Source: Streptomyces sp. ISL-96
Lineage (GTDB): Bacteria; Actinomycetota; Actinomycetes; Streptomycetales; Streptomycetaceae
Reading direction: 5' to 3'
DNA length: 64,000 bases
NCBI RefSeq assembly: GCF_018614035.1
Contig: NZ_JAGGPA010000020.1
Location: forward strand, 248,001-312,000
Positions within the stretch are counted from its first letter, which is position 1; each line of letters starts with the position of its first letter. This document shows, piece by piece, positions 1 through 13,766 of the stretch. The notes beneath the pieces were generated by a model. The model was not told where the DNA came from. It did not search any database and saw nothing but the letters and a program-made list of their open reading frames with translations. The position numbers were made by a program, and so were the translations under genes.

Positions 1-816
1 GTGGACGTTCTGCCGCGAGGTGGTGTCGACGCCCGCCGGGGTGGTCGTGCCACTGGCGCGCCGGGTGCCGTCGGCGGCGTTGAGGGTCCAGGGAAGCGGC
101 TCGGTTGCCTCAGTGACGTACGTGCCGCTCTTCGGACCGTGGGTGAGGTAGCCGACCTGGTTGACGCGGACGGGAGAGCCGGTGTCCGGTTCGTACGGGG
201 GCGGGGCGGTGCCGCCGCGCAGCGATACGTCGTCGACGCAGAAGGTGAACGCCTTCTCGCTGCCGCCGAGCTGGAAGACGAGCTGGGCGGCGTCGTGGTC
301 GGCCGCCGCCGTGAAGGTGTGGCTGACGCGTTCGGCGCTCTCGCCGACCTGCTGCGCCGCGGAGAGCTCCGTGGTCCAGGGGGCGGCCCCGAGCTGCACG
401 TTGGTACGGATGGTGAGGGGCACCGTCGAGGTCGCCGTGTAGCTGAGCGTGTATCCCTCGCCGGAGGCGAGAGCGAGCGCGTTCTGCCCGATGATGGCGT
501 CCCAGGGGTTGGCTGTGCCTGCCGGGACATCGGCGCACAGGCGCCCATCCACGACCGCGGCGGGGCTGTTGTCGGTCCACCACCAGGGGGCGGTGCCTTC
601 GGAGAAGTCGCCGTTGGTGATGAGTTCGGGCGCTTCGTCGGCCGGTTCGGCGGCGGCTGCGGCTGCGCCTGCGGGTAAAGCTGCGGCGGGTGAGGCGACC
701 ACGGCGCCGGCCAGCAGGCCGGCGACAGCAGCCAGGGCGGCGAGGGCGGCGACACCCGGCGCCGAGCGTCTGCGACGCCGAGTCGTACGGGAAAGGGGAG
801 GCGGATGATGCGACAC
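1..816 (-). CDS. GH9-type cellulase, N-terminal part (runs off the left edge)
   Basis: Only the first 272 residues are in the window. I place the start at the GTG at 816 because a clear GGAGGA lies 8 nt before it. The N-terminus is a long Arg-rich signal peptide with a hydrophobic Ala/Val core ending near residue 45. Residues about 60-190 look like a CBM4/9 carbohydrate-binding module (motifs LITNGDFSEGTAPWW and FCVDDVSLRGG). From about residue 200 the motif VRVNQVGYL begins the Ig-like domain that precedes a GH9 catalytic domain in CelD-type enzymes. The catalytic domain itself would lie outside the window, so GH9 is inferred from this architecture. The gene is divergent from the sugar-ABC ATPase at 1059 and has a perfect CebR-type operator 79 nt upstream, which suggests cellobiose-inducible expression of a secreted beta-1,4-glucanase. 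Confidence 0.8.
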   Translation of the reverse strand, partial: MSHHPPPLSRTTRRRRRSAPGVAALAALAAVAGLLAGAVVASPAAALPAGAAAAAAEPADEAPELITNGDFSEGTAPWWWTDNSPAAVVDGRLCADVPAGTANPWDAIIGQNALALASGEGYTLSYTATSTVPLTIRTNVQLGAAPWTTELSAAQQVGESAERVSHTFTAAADHDAAQLVFQLGGSEKAFTFCVDDVSLRGGTAPPPYEPDTGSPVRVNQVGYLTHGPKSGTYVTEATEPLPWTLNAADGTRRASGTTTPAGVDTTSRQNVH

Positions 817-894
817 GCCGGGTCCTCCAGCGGGGAGTAGGGAGGTGCGCGGGGCCTGAGACATGGGCAGTTACGTGTGCGGTGGAAGTAGCTT

Positions 895-908
895 TGGGAG
901 CGCTCCCA
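895..908. promoter_or_regulatory. CebR-type operator
   Basis: TGGGAGCGCTCCCA is a perfect 14-bp palindrome identical to the binding site known for CebR, the LacI-family cellobiose/cellotriose-responsive repressor of Streptomyces cellulase and cellobiose-uptake genes. It lies between the divergent GH9 gene (start 816) and the ABC ATPase (start 1059), so it could repress both. Confidence 0.85.
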
Positions 909-1058
909 ATGTGCGAGGTCGCAGATGCCGCGTCAAGACGTCGGACGTGAATCTTTCGGTCCAGACCATTCCCGACTCCCCAGTAACCAGCTACGTTGCG
1001 TGCCCAGTTGTCACTTCTGGCCGCAGCCGTCGCGCTGATTTGCCCTGGGCGGAACCCC

Positions 1059-2426
1059 ATGTCTGGCTCAATCTCCCTGCACAGCGTTTCCAAGACGTAC
1101 GACCGGGCCGTTCGCGCCGTCGACCGCGTCTCCCTCGACATCGCCCCTGGCGAGTTCCTCGTGCTGCTCGGCCCTTCCGGATGCGGTAAATCAACTGTCC
1201 TTCGCATGATCGCCGGACTTGAGGACATCACCGCGGGCGATCTGTTCCTCGACGGCGAGTACGCCAACCACCTGGCGCCGGGGCAGCGCGGCATGGCCAT
1301 GGTCTTCCAGAACTTCGCCCTCTATCCGAACATGACCAGCCGCGGCAACATCGGCTTCCCCCTGCGTTTCGAGGCCCCCGGAGAGGACTCCGGCCCACGC
1401 GTCGAGGCCACCGCCCGGATGCTCGGCATCGAGGACATCCTCGACCGCTACCCCGCGCAGCTCTCCGGCGGTGAGCGGCAGCGCGTCGCCATGGGACGGG
1501 CCATCTCCCGGCGGCCCTCCGTCTTCCTGATGGACGAGCCGCTGTCCAATCTCGACGCCAAACTGCGCAGCCATCTGCGCTCCGAGATCGCGCACCTCAC
1601 CCGCGAACTGGGCGTAACCACCGTGTACGTCACCCACGATCAGTCCGAGGCCATGTCACTCGGCGACCGGGTCGCGGTCATGCGCGGCGGCGTGCTCCAG
1701 CAGCTCAGCCGCCCCCGGGACGCCTACGGGCTGCCGGAGAACATCTTCGTCGCCGCGTTCATCGGCACCCCGCGCATCAACCTGCTCCAGGCCGTCGTGC
1801 ACGCGCCGCTGGAGGGCGCGATGTGGATCGCTCTCGGCGCGCAGCGGCTGCGCCTTCCCGAGCCCCTCAGCCCCGACCACCAGTTGCTCCGCATCCAGCA
1901 GGGCAGACAGCTCGTCGTCGGGCTGCGCTCGGAGGCCGTACGGATCGCCACGCCCGGTGAGGCCCGCCCCGGTGAGGTCGCGATCAGTGGTCTGGTCGAG
2001 CACATGGAGTACCAGGGGCACGAGGCACTCGTACACCTCAACACCGGCTCGCAGCCCGCCGTCGTACCGGATCTGGAGTCGCCTCGGCCGCAACCTGCCG
2101 TACGTCGCCGCCGCCGGGGCACTCCGGCGCCGGGCATGCTGTCCCGGCTGAGGGAGCGGGCGGCACAGCGGGTCGCGGGACCGGTCGTGGTCCTCGACGA
2201 GCCGGATCCCGCGGCGCCGCCCCGGGGCAACGCGTACAACTCGCAGCGCCCCACGCTCGGGGCGAGCGACCTGGTCGTCCGTACCGGCCCGGACATGCGG
2301 CTGCGGACCGGCACGCAGGTTCCGCTCCTGGTCGACCTCGCGCATCTGTACGTCTTCGACCACTACGGCCGCAGGATCTGTCCGGCACCGGCCGATCTGC
2401 CCGGCCTCGACGTCTCACCTCTCTGA
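1059..2426 (+). CDS. Carbohydrate ABC transporter ATP-binding protein (MsiK/UgpC type)
   Basis: Probably the ATPase subunit that powers sugar uptake. Walker A (GPSGCGKST), the signature LSGGERQR, Walker B (VFLMDEPLS) and the H-loop (VTHDQSEAM) are all intact. An OB-fold regulatory domain follows, as in MalK and MsiK, starting with IGTPRIN. At about 455 aa it is longer than the usual 370-390 aa; the extra length is a low-complexity Arg/Pro-rich insertion at about residues 345-375 (RPQPAVRRRRRGTPAPG) inside the C-terminal domain. The ATG at 1059 was chosen because the ATPase domain starts directly after it. No permease or binding-protein gene is adjacent, which fits MsiK-like ATPases that serve several distant transporters. 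It may be a divergent MsiK paralogue linked to cellulose use through the CebR box upstream. Confidence 0.85.
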   Translation: MSGSISLHSVSKTYDRAVRAVDRVSLDIAPGEFLVLLGPSGCGKSTVLRMIAGLEDITAGDLFLDGEYANHLAPGQRGMAMVFQNFALYPNMTSRGNIGFPLRFEAPGEDSGPRVEATARMLGIEDILDRYPAQLSGGERQRVAMGRAISRRPSVFLMDEPLSNLDAKLRSHLRSEIAHLTRELGVTTVYVTHDQSEAMSLGDRVAVMRGGVLQQLSRPRDAYGLPENIFVAAFIGTPRINLLQAVVHAPLEGAMWIALGAQRLRLPEPLSPDHQLLRIQQGRQLVVGLRSEAVRIATPGEARPGEVAISGLVEHMEYQGHEALVHLNTGSQPAVVPDLESPRPQPAVRRRRRGTPAPGMLSRLRERAAQRVAGPVVVLDEPDPAAPPRGNAYNSQRPTLGASDLVVRTGPDMRLRTGTQVPLLVDLAHLYVFDHYGRRICPAPADLPGLDVSPL

Positions 2427-2433
2427 GGTCGTG

Positions 2434-2472
2434 GCCCCGCCGCTGCCCCCCGTGGTGGGGCAGCGGCGGGGC
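2434..2472. terminator. Bidirectional hairpin terminator
   Basis: Two 16-nt arms (2434-2449 and 2457-2472) pair perfectly around a 7-nt loop, between the convergent ABC ATPase and GH9 genes. Confidence 0.75.
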
Positions 2473-2480
2473 GTCCTCGG

Positions 2481-7029
<4,549 letters not shown>

Positions 7030-7073
7030 TGGTGCTGCCCTTCAGTCGGTGGCGGGTTCAAAGCGGAGCGTGT

Positions 7074-7087
7074 TGGGAGCGCTCCCA
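7074..7087. promoter_or_regulatory. CebR-type operator
   Basis: A second perfect TGGGAGCGCTCCCA palindrome, 44 nt upstream of the GH5 start codon. It should place the GH5-GH9 operon under cellobiose control together with the genes around 895. Confidence 0.87.
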
Positions 7088-7206
7088 TTTCTATTTGGCT
7101 GGGACTGTAGGGGCGTTCTGACGCCTTGGCAAGGCAAGTTGCAACTGCCTATTTACGGAGCGTTTCCATGTCCCGCCGTACGAGCGCTGGGTGAGGCACC
7201 GCTCCG

Positions 7207-9240
7207 TCAGCTGGAGGCCGGCCGAACCGTTTGTGTGAGGTGTTGCCACAAGAAGGTATGCATCAAGGCCTTGTTGTAGGCGGACTGTTCGTTGTCGCTG
7301 GCGCCTGCGTGGCCGCCGCCGATGGTCTCGTGGAACAGAACCGGGTGGCCGAGTTCGCGCAGCCGTGCGGCCATTTTGCGGGCATGGCCGGGGTGGACGC
7401 GGTCGTCACGGGTGGAGGTCATCAGCAGGACCGGCGGACAGACCTGGTCTGCGGTGAGCCGATGGTAGGGGGAGAGCGCACGGAGGTGAGGGTGATCGGC
7501 TTCGTTGTCCGGGTTGCCGTATTCGGCGATCCACGACGCGCCGGCGAGGAGCTTATGGAAGCGGAACATGTCCAGCAGCGGTACCTGGGCGACGATGGCG
7601 CCGAACAGCTCCGGATAGTGGGTGAGCATCGCGCCCATGAGCAGGCCCCCGTTGCTGCCCCCCGCGGCGCCCAGCATGGCCGGGGTGGTGATGCCCCGCG
7701 CGATGAGGTCCGTGGCGACGGCCGCGAAGTCCTCGAAGGCTCGCGGCCGGTCCGCCCCGAGGGCGGCCTGGTGCCAGTCCGGTCCGTACTCGCCGCCACC
7801 TCGGATGTTCGCGATCACGTAGGTGCCGCCGCGCTCCAGCCACGCCCGGCCCGTCACCGCGCCGTAGAAGGGGGTGAGGGAGACCTCGAAGCCGCCGTAG
7901 CCGTACAGCAGGGCAGGGGCGGGGCCGGTGGGGGTACGGTCGGGGCCGATCACGAAGTACGGCACCCGCGTGCCGTCCCTGGAGGTCGCGAAGAACTGCT
8001 CCACCGCCAGACCGGACGTGTCGAAGCGGGCCGGAGCCTGCTTGAGGATCTCCGCATCGGCGCCGATCTGCCCGCAGTAGAGGGTGGAGGGCTGCAAGAA
8101 CCCCGACACATCGAGGAAATACTCGTCGGAGATGTCCGGGTCCGTGTCCACCACGGTGACCGCGGACAGCGCCGGGACGTCCGCGAGGGGCTTGCCCGCC
8201 CAGCCACCGCCAGGGGCAGGAGCGAGGACCTCGATGCGGGTGCTGACGTCGCGCATCGTCTCCAGGATCAGATGGTGGCGGGTCCATGAGTGCCCGGCCA
8301 GAGCCGTCCGCTCATCCGGCGTGAACAGCACTTCGGCGGTGCGGTCGCCCGCCAGGAAGGCGTCGAAGCCGAACGCCAGCAGGGAGCCCGCCCGGTGCCC
8401 GAGCCAGTCGGACTTCAAAGTGACGATCAGATGCCGGCGATGGGCATAGGCACTGGCGTCGGCGGGAACGTCGATCTTCACGAGCGTGGCGTCGGCGGTC
8501 AGGAAGTACATCTCGCTGCGGAAGAAGTCGAGCGAGCGGCCGACGAAGTCCCGCTCGAAACCCGGTGTGGAGTCGTGCCAGGCCCAGGCCGACACGTCTC
8601 CCGCCCCGGCCTCGAAAACCGGGGCGGCATCCTCCAGCGGCGTGCCGCGCCGCCACCTGCGTACCGTACGCGGATAGCCGGCGTCGGTCAGCGAGCCCGG
8701 CCCGAAGTCCGTGCCGATGAAGACGTGGTCGGCGTCGATCCACCCGATCCGCGTCTTCGCCTCCCCCACCCGGAACCCGCCGTCGACAAAGGCGCGGGTG
8801 GCGAGGTCGAACTCGCGGACCACAACGGCATCACCACCGTCGCGGGAGAGCCGCACAAGCGCCCGGTCGTAGTCGGGATGGCGCACCCCCGCACCGGCCC
8901 ACACCCACTTCTCGCCCTCCGCGGCGGCGAGCGCGTCGACGTCGAGGAGGACCTCCCACTCGGGAGCATCTTTGCGGTACTGCTCCAGCGTCGTACGCCG
9001 CCACACACCGCGGACGTGCCCGGCGTCCCGCCAGAAGTTGTAAAGGAACGCTCCGCGACGGGTGATGTAAGGGATACGGTCCGAAGCGTCCAACACCTCC
9101 CGCAGGCGCGCCTTCAGGGACGCGAACCCGGCGCCGGCAGCCAGCACGGCCTCCGTCTCGGCGTTCCGCTCGGCCACCCACTCGAGCGCGGCCTCACCCT
9201 CAACGTCTTCCAGCCACAGGTACGGGTCATCATCGATCAC
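7207..9240 (-). CDS. Prolyl oligopeptidase family serine peptidase (S9A)
   Basis: Likely a cytoplasmic prolyl endopeptidase cleaving after proline in short peptides, about 677 aa. The N-terminal motif DDPYLWLEDVEG is typical of the family. A seven-bladed propeller region fills about residues 70-400, and the alpha/beta-hydrolase domain follows. The catalytic Ser is in GGSNGG, the Asp in TSTRDDRVHPGH and the His in IGGGHAG, so the triad is complete. No signal peptide is seen. I chose the GTG at 9240 because the family motif starts directly after it. No good ribosome binding site is visible there, and longer in-frame starts give an unlikely Arg-rich extension. It is monocistronic as far as I can see. 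Confidence 0.88.
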   Translation of the reverse strand: MIDDDPYLWLEDVEGEAALEWVAERNAETEAVLAAGAGFASLKARLREVLDASDRIPYITRRGAFLYNFWRDAGHVRGVWRRTTLEQYRKDAPEWEVLLDVDALAAAEGEKWVWAGAGVRHPDYDRALVRLSRDGGDAVVVREFDLATRAFVDGGFRVGEAKTRIGWIDADHVFIGTDFGPGSLTDAGYPRTVRRWRRGTPLEDAAPVFEAGAGDVSAWAWHDSTPGFERDFVGRSLDFFRSEMYFLTADATLVKIDVPADASAYAHRRHLIVTLKSDWLGHRAGSLLAFGFDAFLAGDRTAEVLFTPDERTALAGHSWTRHHLILETMRDVSTRIEVLAPAPGGGWAGKPLADVPALSAVTVVDTDPDISDEYFLDVSGFLQPSTLYCGQIGADAEILKQAPARFDTSGLAVEQFFATSRDGTRVPYFVIGPDRTPTGPAPALLYGYGGFEVSLTPFYGAVTGRAWLERGGTYVIANIRGGGEYGPDWHQAALGADRPRAFEDFAAVATDLIARGITTPAMLGAAGGSNGGLLMGAMLTHYPELFGAIVAQVPLLDMFRFHKLLAGASWIAEYGNPDNEADHPHLRALSPYHRLTADQVCPPVLLMTSTRDDRVHPGHARKMAARLRELGHPVLFHETIGGGHAGASDNEQSAYNKALMHTFLWQHLTQTVRPASS

Positions 9241-9391
9241 AAGCCAAATTGTGCAGTCCCGGAAGGCACGGCAAGACCACATTCCCCAATACCCCGGACG
9301 TGCCCCCCCGGATGCGGTGCCGGAAGGCGCTGCGCCCCTGGTCGTCGTTGTCACGGTTGCCACGACGCGGACCCAGCGCGACCCGCCGCGC

Positions 9392-11827
9392 TCAGCCCAC
9401 TGTCTGCTCCGTCCATACCGTCTTACCGTCGCGCGTATAGCGGGTGCCCCATCGCTCGGTGAACTGGGCCACCAAGAACAGGCCGCGCCCACCCTCGTCG
9501 GTGCTGCGAGCCCGGCGCAGGTGGGGCGAAGTGCTGCTCGTGTCGGAGACCTCGCAAATCAGGTTCCCGTCATGGATGAGCCGCAACACCACTGGCCCGC
9601 CGGCGTACCGGTAGGCGTTGGTGACCAGCTCACTGGCGACCAGCTCGGTGGTGAACGTCAGTTGTCCCAGCCCCCACTCAGTCAGCTTGGCCCTGGTCAG
9701 CGCCCTCGCCCGGGCAGCCGCAGTGGGTTCCGCGGGCAGCTCCCAGGACGCGACCTTCTCGGGTGGCAGTACACGGGTACGGGCGATCAGCAGCGCAACG
9801 TCATCTCGGGGGTGGCCGGTCAGCACTGAATCCAACACCGCCTGGCACGTCTGCTCCAATGGTTGCGCGGGGCGGCTCAGCGTTGCGCGCAGACGAGCCA
9901 GCGGTACGTCGATGTCACCGTGCCGCGTCTCGATGAGCCCGTTGGTGTAGAGAGCGAGCAGGCTGCCCTCGGCGAGTTCCAACTCGTATATCTCGAACGG
10001 CAGTCCGCCTAGACCGAGCGGCGGGCCGACAGGCATGTCGAGCAGGGTGACCCGTCCTTCCGGGGTCGCCACCGCCGGCGGAAGATGGCCGGCACACGCC
10101 ACGGCGCAGCGTCGGGAGATCGGGTCGTACACCGCGTACAGGCAGGTCGCGCCGACGACCTGCGCGGTCTGCGGCAGGTTCCCGCTGACGGCTTCCTGCT
10201 CTGCGGCCAGGAGGTTGACCAGGTCGTCCAGGCGGGAGAGGACTTCATCCGGTTCGAGGTCGAGGCTCGCCAGAGTGTGCACGGCAGTGCGCAGCCGGCC
10301 CATCGTGGCAGCAGCGTGGATCCCGTGGCCGACGACGTCGCCCACGACGAGGGCGACACGGGTCCCGGAGAGCGGGATGACGTCGAACCAGTCCCCTCCG
10401 AGGCCTGAGGCGGCACTGGCCGGAAGGTAGCGGTAGGCCACCTCGATGGCGGGGTGTTCGGGTACGTCGCGCGGAAGCAGGCTGCGTTGCAGCGTGAGCG
10501 CGGCCTGTTGCTGCTGGGTGTAGCGACGGGCGTTGTCGATGGTGACGGCAGCGCGGGAGGCGAACTCCTGGGCCAGCATGAGGTCATCTTCCTCGAACGG
10601 TTCCGGGCGCCGCGACCGCCACAGACTCACCACACCCAGCACCTGGCCGCGTGCCGCGAGCGGTACCACGATGAGCGAGTGGACGTCCAGGCCGTCAGCG
10701 CCTTCGGCGCGTGGAAGTTCCATCGAGTACCACGCGGCGGAGATACCGGCAGCCGGTTCCAGCACCGGTCGCCGCTCGGCCAGGCACCTGGCTTGCGGTG
10801 CTTCCGGGCGGAGGTGAATCAATTCGCCGACCGGATGCATCAGCTGCGCTTCTGGATCCGACACGCTTCGTACGGCCATCCGGGAAACCGGCCCCGCCGT
10901 CTCCTGCGGCGGGTCCTCGCCGCGGGGCACCGGCTCCAGCAGGTCCACCGACACATGATCGGCGAAGTCGGGAACGGCCACATCGGCCAGCTCGCGGGCA
11001 GTCTGCCCCACGTCGAGCGTCGTCCCGATGCGGGCACTGGCTTCGTTGAGCAGGGCAAGCCGGCGCCGGGCCCGGTGGCGGTCGGTGACGTCCTCGATCA
11101 GCTCGGTGACCCCGATGACCCGGCCGGTGGAGTCCTCCATCCGGAACGACGAGACGGACACCACCAGCTCGCGCCGGGGATCCCGCCGCAGTCGGGAGGA
11201 CTGTTCGGTGAAGATCGCGGGCCGCCCTGTCTCCAGGACCCGGCGCAACCGGTTCTCCGCCACCTGGGCGTCCTCGCTGACCAGCAACTCGGCGCTGCGA
11301 AGGCCCACGTGCCGCCCGGTCGGGAGCCCACTGACCCGTGCGATCGCCTGGTTGACCCGCACCACCCTCAGGTCCGGGCTGAGGACGACAAGACCGATCG
11401 GGGACCTGCGGAACATTCCGTCCAGGACCGCACGGTCCAGCTCCCACCGGGTGACCTCCTCCGCCGGCGCGCCGACCAGGAACCATTCCCGCACGGAACC
11501 GGCCCTCGTGACCACGCGCGCCCTGATCCCCAGTTCCACCCGGTGCCCGCCGCGATGCCTCAGGGGCACCACCCCGAACCAGCCCCGTGCCCTCGTGCAC
11601 TCCGCCGCGACGTCGCTGACGACAGGCCGGTCGCCGGGGTCGACCAGGAACTCGAGTGCGGGGCGGCCGATCACCTCCCCGGCCGAGTAACCGAGCAGCT
11701 GCTCGGCCCGCTCGCTCCAGCCGACCACCCCGCCTCGGTTGTCCAGCACCACCGAAGCCGCCCGGCGCACAGCAAACGGGTCTTCCGGACTCTCGCTGAA
11801 CTTCCTCACGGGCGCGCCCACCGCCAT
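9392..11827 (-). CDS. PAS-PAS-GAF-PP2C (SpoIIE type)-HATPase signalling protein
   Basis: Serine phosphatase/anti-sigma-type regulator of about 811 aa. Domains in order: PAS (about residues 10-125), PAS (140-260), GAF (270-440), SpoIIE-type PP2C (460-670, motifs GGDWFDVI and GDVVGHG) and a C-terminal HATPase_c_2 of the RsbW kind (690-805, ASELVTNAYRYAGG and DEGGRGLFLV). Such proteins tune anti-sigma/anti-anti-sigma partners in response to small molecules or redox state. The ATG at 11827 is preceded by GAGGG at a good distance; the open frame upstream is unlikely to be coding. It is divergent from the Hsp20 gene at 12108, so a stress role is plausible but not shown. Confidence 0.88.
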   Translation of the reverse strand: MAVGAPVRKFSESPEDPFAVRRAASVVLDNRGGVVGWSERAEQLLGYSAGEVIGRPALEFLVDPGDRPVVSDVAAECTRARGWFGVVPLRHRGGHRVELGIRARVVTRAGSVREWFLVGAPAEEVTRWELDRAVLDGMFRRSPIGLVVLSPDLRVVRVNQAIARVSGLPTGRHVGLRSAELLVSEDAQVAENRLRRVLETGRPAIFTEQSSRLRRDPRRELVVSVSSFRMEDSTGRVIGVTELIEDVTDRHRARRRLALLNEASARIGTTLDVGQTARELADVAVPDFADHVSVDLLEPVPRGEDPPQETAGPVSRMAVRSVSDPEAQLMHPVGELIHLRPEAPQARCLAERRPVLEPAAGISAAWYSMELPRAEGADGLDVHSLIVVPLAARGQVLGVVSLWRSRRPEPFEEDDLMLAQEFASRAAVTIDNARRYTQQQQAALTLQRSLLPRDVPEHPAIEVAYRYLPASAASGLGGDWFDVIPLSGTRVALVVGDVVGHGIHAAATMGRLRTAVHTLASLDLEPDEVLSRLDDLVNLLAAEQEAVSGNLPQTAQVVGATCLYAVYDPISRRCAVACAGHLPPAVATPEGRVTLLDMPVGPPLGLGGLPFEIYELELAEGSLLALYTNGLIETRHGDIDVPLARLRATLSRPAQPLEQTCQAVLDSVLTGHPRDDVALLIARTRVLPPEKVASWELPAEPTAAARARALTRAKLTEWGLGQLTFTTELVASELVTNAYRYAGGPVVLRLIHDGNLICEVSDTSSTSPHLRRARSTDEGGRGLFLVAQFTERWGTRYTRDGKTVWTEQTVG

Positions 11828-12029
11828 AGCCCTCGTGGTCGATTGCCGGTTGCCGGTTGCCGGTCCCACTCCCCGCAGTGCCTTTCGCCCGCTTCGGGAA
11901 GTGATGCAGGTCTGCGAACATGATCGGGCACTCACCTGCAGAAATGTGCGACGCCACGCGGCTCGGCTCGAATCGACGAGGGCGCGCGGCTACGCGAAGG
12001 CCGCGTCGTCCCCGCCATTGCGCGGGGTC

Positions 12030-12058
12030 TTGTCGACTTTCCCGCTCGGCGTTATATA
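12030..12058 (+). promoter_or_regulatory. Sigma-70-like promoter for hsp20
   Basis: TTGTCG (12030-12035), a 17-nt spacer and TATATA (12053-12058), about 50 nt before the Hsp20 start codon. The A/T-rich -10 stands out in this GC-rich DNA. I see no clear HAIR or CIRCE element. Confidence 0.6.
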
Positions 12059-12107
12059 AGGAATTGAGGTCATACGCACCCGCGTCATCAGGGAGGGAGT
12101 GAGGACG

Positions 12108-12530
12108 ATGCTGATGCGAACTGACCCATTCCGGGAGCTGGACCGGCTGACGCAGCAGTTCCTCGGTACGGCAGCGCACCCCGCGGCCATGCCCATGGAC
12201 GCCTTCCGTGAAGGCGACACCTTCACGGTCGAACTCGACCTTCCCGGCGTCGATCCCGAAAGCATCGACCTCGACGTCGAACGCAACGTGCTCACGGTCA
12301 AGGCCGAACGCGGGCCCAGCGCTCCCGAGAACTCCGAAGTCGTCGCCGCCGAGCGGCCGACCGGTTCCTTCAGCCGTCAGCTGTTCCTCGGCGAGACTCT
12401 GGACACCGAGCACATCGACGCCTCGTACGACGCCGGCGTGCTGCGCCTGACGATCCCGGTCGCCGAGCAGGCCAAGCCCCGCAAGATCTCCATCAGCGCC
12501 GGGGACGCACAGAAGCAGATCAGCGGCTGA
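12108..12530 (+). CDS. Hsp20/alpha-crystallin small heat-shock protein
   Basis: Holdase chaperone that binds unfolding proteins during stress, 140 aa. The alpha-crystallin domain covers about residues 35-125 ([43 protein letters not shown]). The C-terminal tail carries KISI, an I-x-I/V-like oligomerisation motif. I chose the ATG at 12108 ([14 protein letters not shown], the usual start of Streptomyces Hsp18-like proteins) over the GTG at 12099, because the GGAGGGA site is too close to the GTG. It has a strong promoter just upstream and two hairpins downstream. Confidence 0.93.
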   Translation: MLMRTDPFRELDRLTQQFLGTAAHPAAMPMDAFREGDTFTVELDLPGVDPESIDLDVERNVLTVKAERGPSAPENSEVVAAERPTGSFSRQLFLGETLDTEHIDASYDAGVLRLTIPVAEQAKPRKISISAGDAQKQISG

Positions 12531-12566
12531 CCCGGCATCCCGGAGCGGTCGCAGGCGACCGTTGTG

Positions 12567-12591
12567 GCCCTGGGAGACCATCGCCCAGGGC
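12567..12591 (+). terminator. Hairpin after hsp20
   Basis: GCCCTGGG (12567-12574) pairs with CCCAGGGC (12584-12591) around a 9-nt loop, 37 nt after the Hsp20 stop. Confidence 0.6.
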
Positions 12592-12620
12592 CGCGGCGCA
12601 CCCGTACAGATGGCCCAGCA

Positions 12621-12660
12621 GCCGCCGGGCTGCCACCCATGAGGGCGGCAGCCCGGCGGC
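12621..12660. terminator. Strong hairpin between convergent hsp20 and csp
   Basis: Perfect 14-bp stem (12621-12634 with 12647-12660) around a 12-nt loop, placed between the convergent genes, so it can stop transcription from both sides. Confidence 0.7.
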
Positions 12661-12692
12661 TGCCGTCTTACCGAGCTCGGCAGGCGGACCCT

Positions 12693-12896
12693 TTACTCAG
12701 GGACGATGTTTTCCGCCTGCGGGCCCTTCTGGCCTTGGGTGACATCGAAGGAAACCCGCTGCCCCTCCTGAAGCTCACGGAATCCCTGGGCGGCGATGTT
12801 CGAGTAATGGGCGAAGACGTCAGGGCCGCCCCCGTCCTGCTCGATGAAACCAAAGCCCTTCTCGCTGTTGAACCACTTCACGGTGCCCGTAGCCAT
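12693..12896 (-). CDS. Cold-shock domain protein (CspA family)
   Basis: A single cold-shock domain of 67 aa that binds single-stranded RNA/DNA and prevents RNA secondary structure. Both RNP motifs are visible: KGFGFI (RNP1) and VFAHYS (RNP2-like). The start ATG at 12896 follows a good AGGAGG. The family length is normal. A perfect 24-bp palindrome lies 92 nt upstream of the start in the untranslated or promoter region. Confidence 0.95.
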   Translation of the reverse strand: MATGTVKWFNSEKGFGFIEQDGGGPDVFAHYSNIAAQGFRELQEGQRVSFDVTQGQKGPQAENIVPE

Positions 12897-12987
12897 AACG
12901 GCCTCCTGGAATGAAAGGGGTCGGATACCGCACGTCACGGCACCCGGAGCTGGTCGCCGGGCCCATGAAAACTCTGAAGAACACAAA

Positions 12988-13011
12988 CGCCCGTGATCGC
13001 GATCACGGGCG
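12988..13011. promoter_or_regulatory. Perfect 24-bp palindrome upstream of the cold-shock gene
   Basis: The half-site CGCCCGTGATCG is followed directly by its exact reverse complement. It has no loop, so as DNA it looks more like an operator than a terminator. It lies between the cold-shock gene (start 12896) and the stop of the J-domain gene (13142), both on the minus strand. Confidence 0.55.
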
Positions 13012-13141
13012 AACAGGCTTCGGAACCACGACTGCTATGGCAGCGAAGTTACCCGAACAGTGCCCGTGCCGCTACGTATTGCTACGAGAGTCCCACAGTG
13101 GCCCGCAATGGGGTAACGCTTCGTTGGTTTTCGCAGGGTGA

Positions 13142-13537
13142 CTACCTTCCCAGGAACGGCTCTATCCGGACGGGGCCTGCCCGCAAGGGCGCGCTCGGAA
13201 CGGGCGGGCGCAGCCGGACGCCGAGGGACACCACGGCATAACCATTGGCCGGCCGAACGCCCACCCGTGCCGCTCGCGGTTCCCTCGCACGCCGGGCTGC
13301 CACAGCACGAGTGCGCTTCGCGTCGTATTCCGCCCGCCGACGCGGGTCACGAAGCGTGGCATAGGCGGCAACCACCTCGTCCAGCCGCTCCTGGCGCCGC
13401 GCCGACGGCTGCTCCGGCTGGGAGTCCGGATGCAGGGTCCGGACCAGCTTCCGGAAGGCGCTCGTGATCTGCACGGCCGATGCCGTCGGCTCCACGCCGA
13501 GCACCGCGTATGGGTTCCGCTGCCCGCGCACCGCCAC
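13142..13537 (-). CDS. Short J-domain (DnaJ-like) protein
   Basis: 131 aa with an N-terminal J-domain (about residues 8-70) including the Hsp70-stimulating HPD triad in RTLHPDSQ. The rest is Arg/Ala-rich and lacks the Gly/Phe and zinc-finger regions of full DnaJ. It is therefore a type III co-chaperone candidate. GTG start at 13537, with GGAGG about 10 nt upstream. It lies beside the Hsp20 and cold-shock genes, which supports a stress role. Confidence 0.8.
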   Translation of the reverse strand: MAVRGQRNPYAVLGVEPTASAVQITSAFRKLVRTLHPDSQPEQPSARRQERLDEVVAAYATLRDPRRRAEYDAKRTRAVAARRAREPRAARVGVRPANGYAVVSLGVRLRPPVPSAPLRAGPVRIEPFLGR

Positions 13538-13766
13538 AGCCTGTGCCTCCCTCTGGCCTCACAAGCCCCTACAGCAATGTTCATAGAACCCCGAAGGAGC
13601 ATTTTCAAGGGTTCTCGGGAGGTGTATTCCTGCGGCTCGGAAGCCGCGGAAATCCGTTTCGACTGCCCTGGTGCTGGTTACCCGCCCTGGCGACAACGCA
13701 GGACATTTGGTTTCACACAGCAGCGTTGGGAGATGGCCATGGCTTTGCCCATGCGAGTGGCTGCCG

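Noticed and set aside
12988..13011. 24-bp palindrome as a terminator of the J-domain gene
   Set aside because: It has no loop and no following T-run on the minus strand; an operator fits better.
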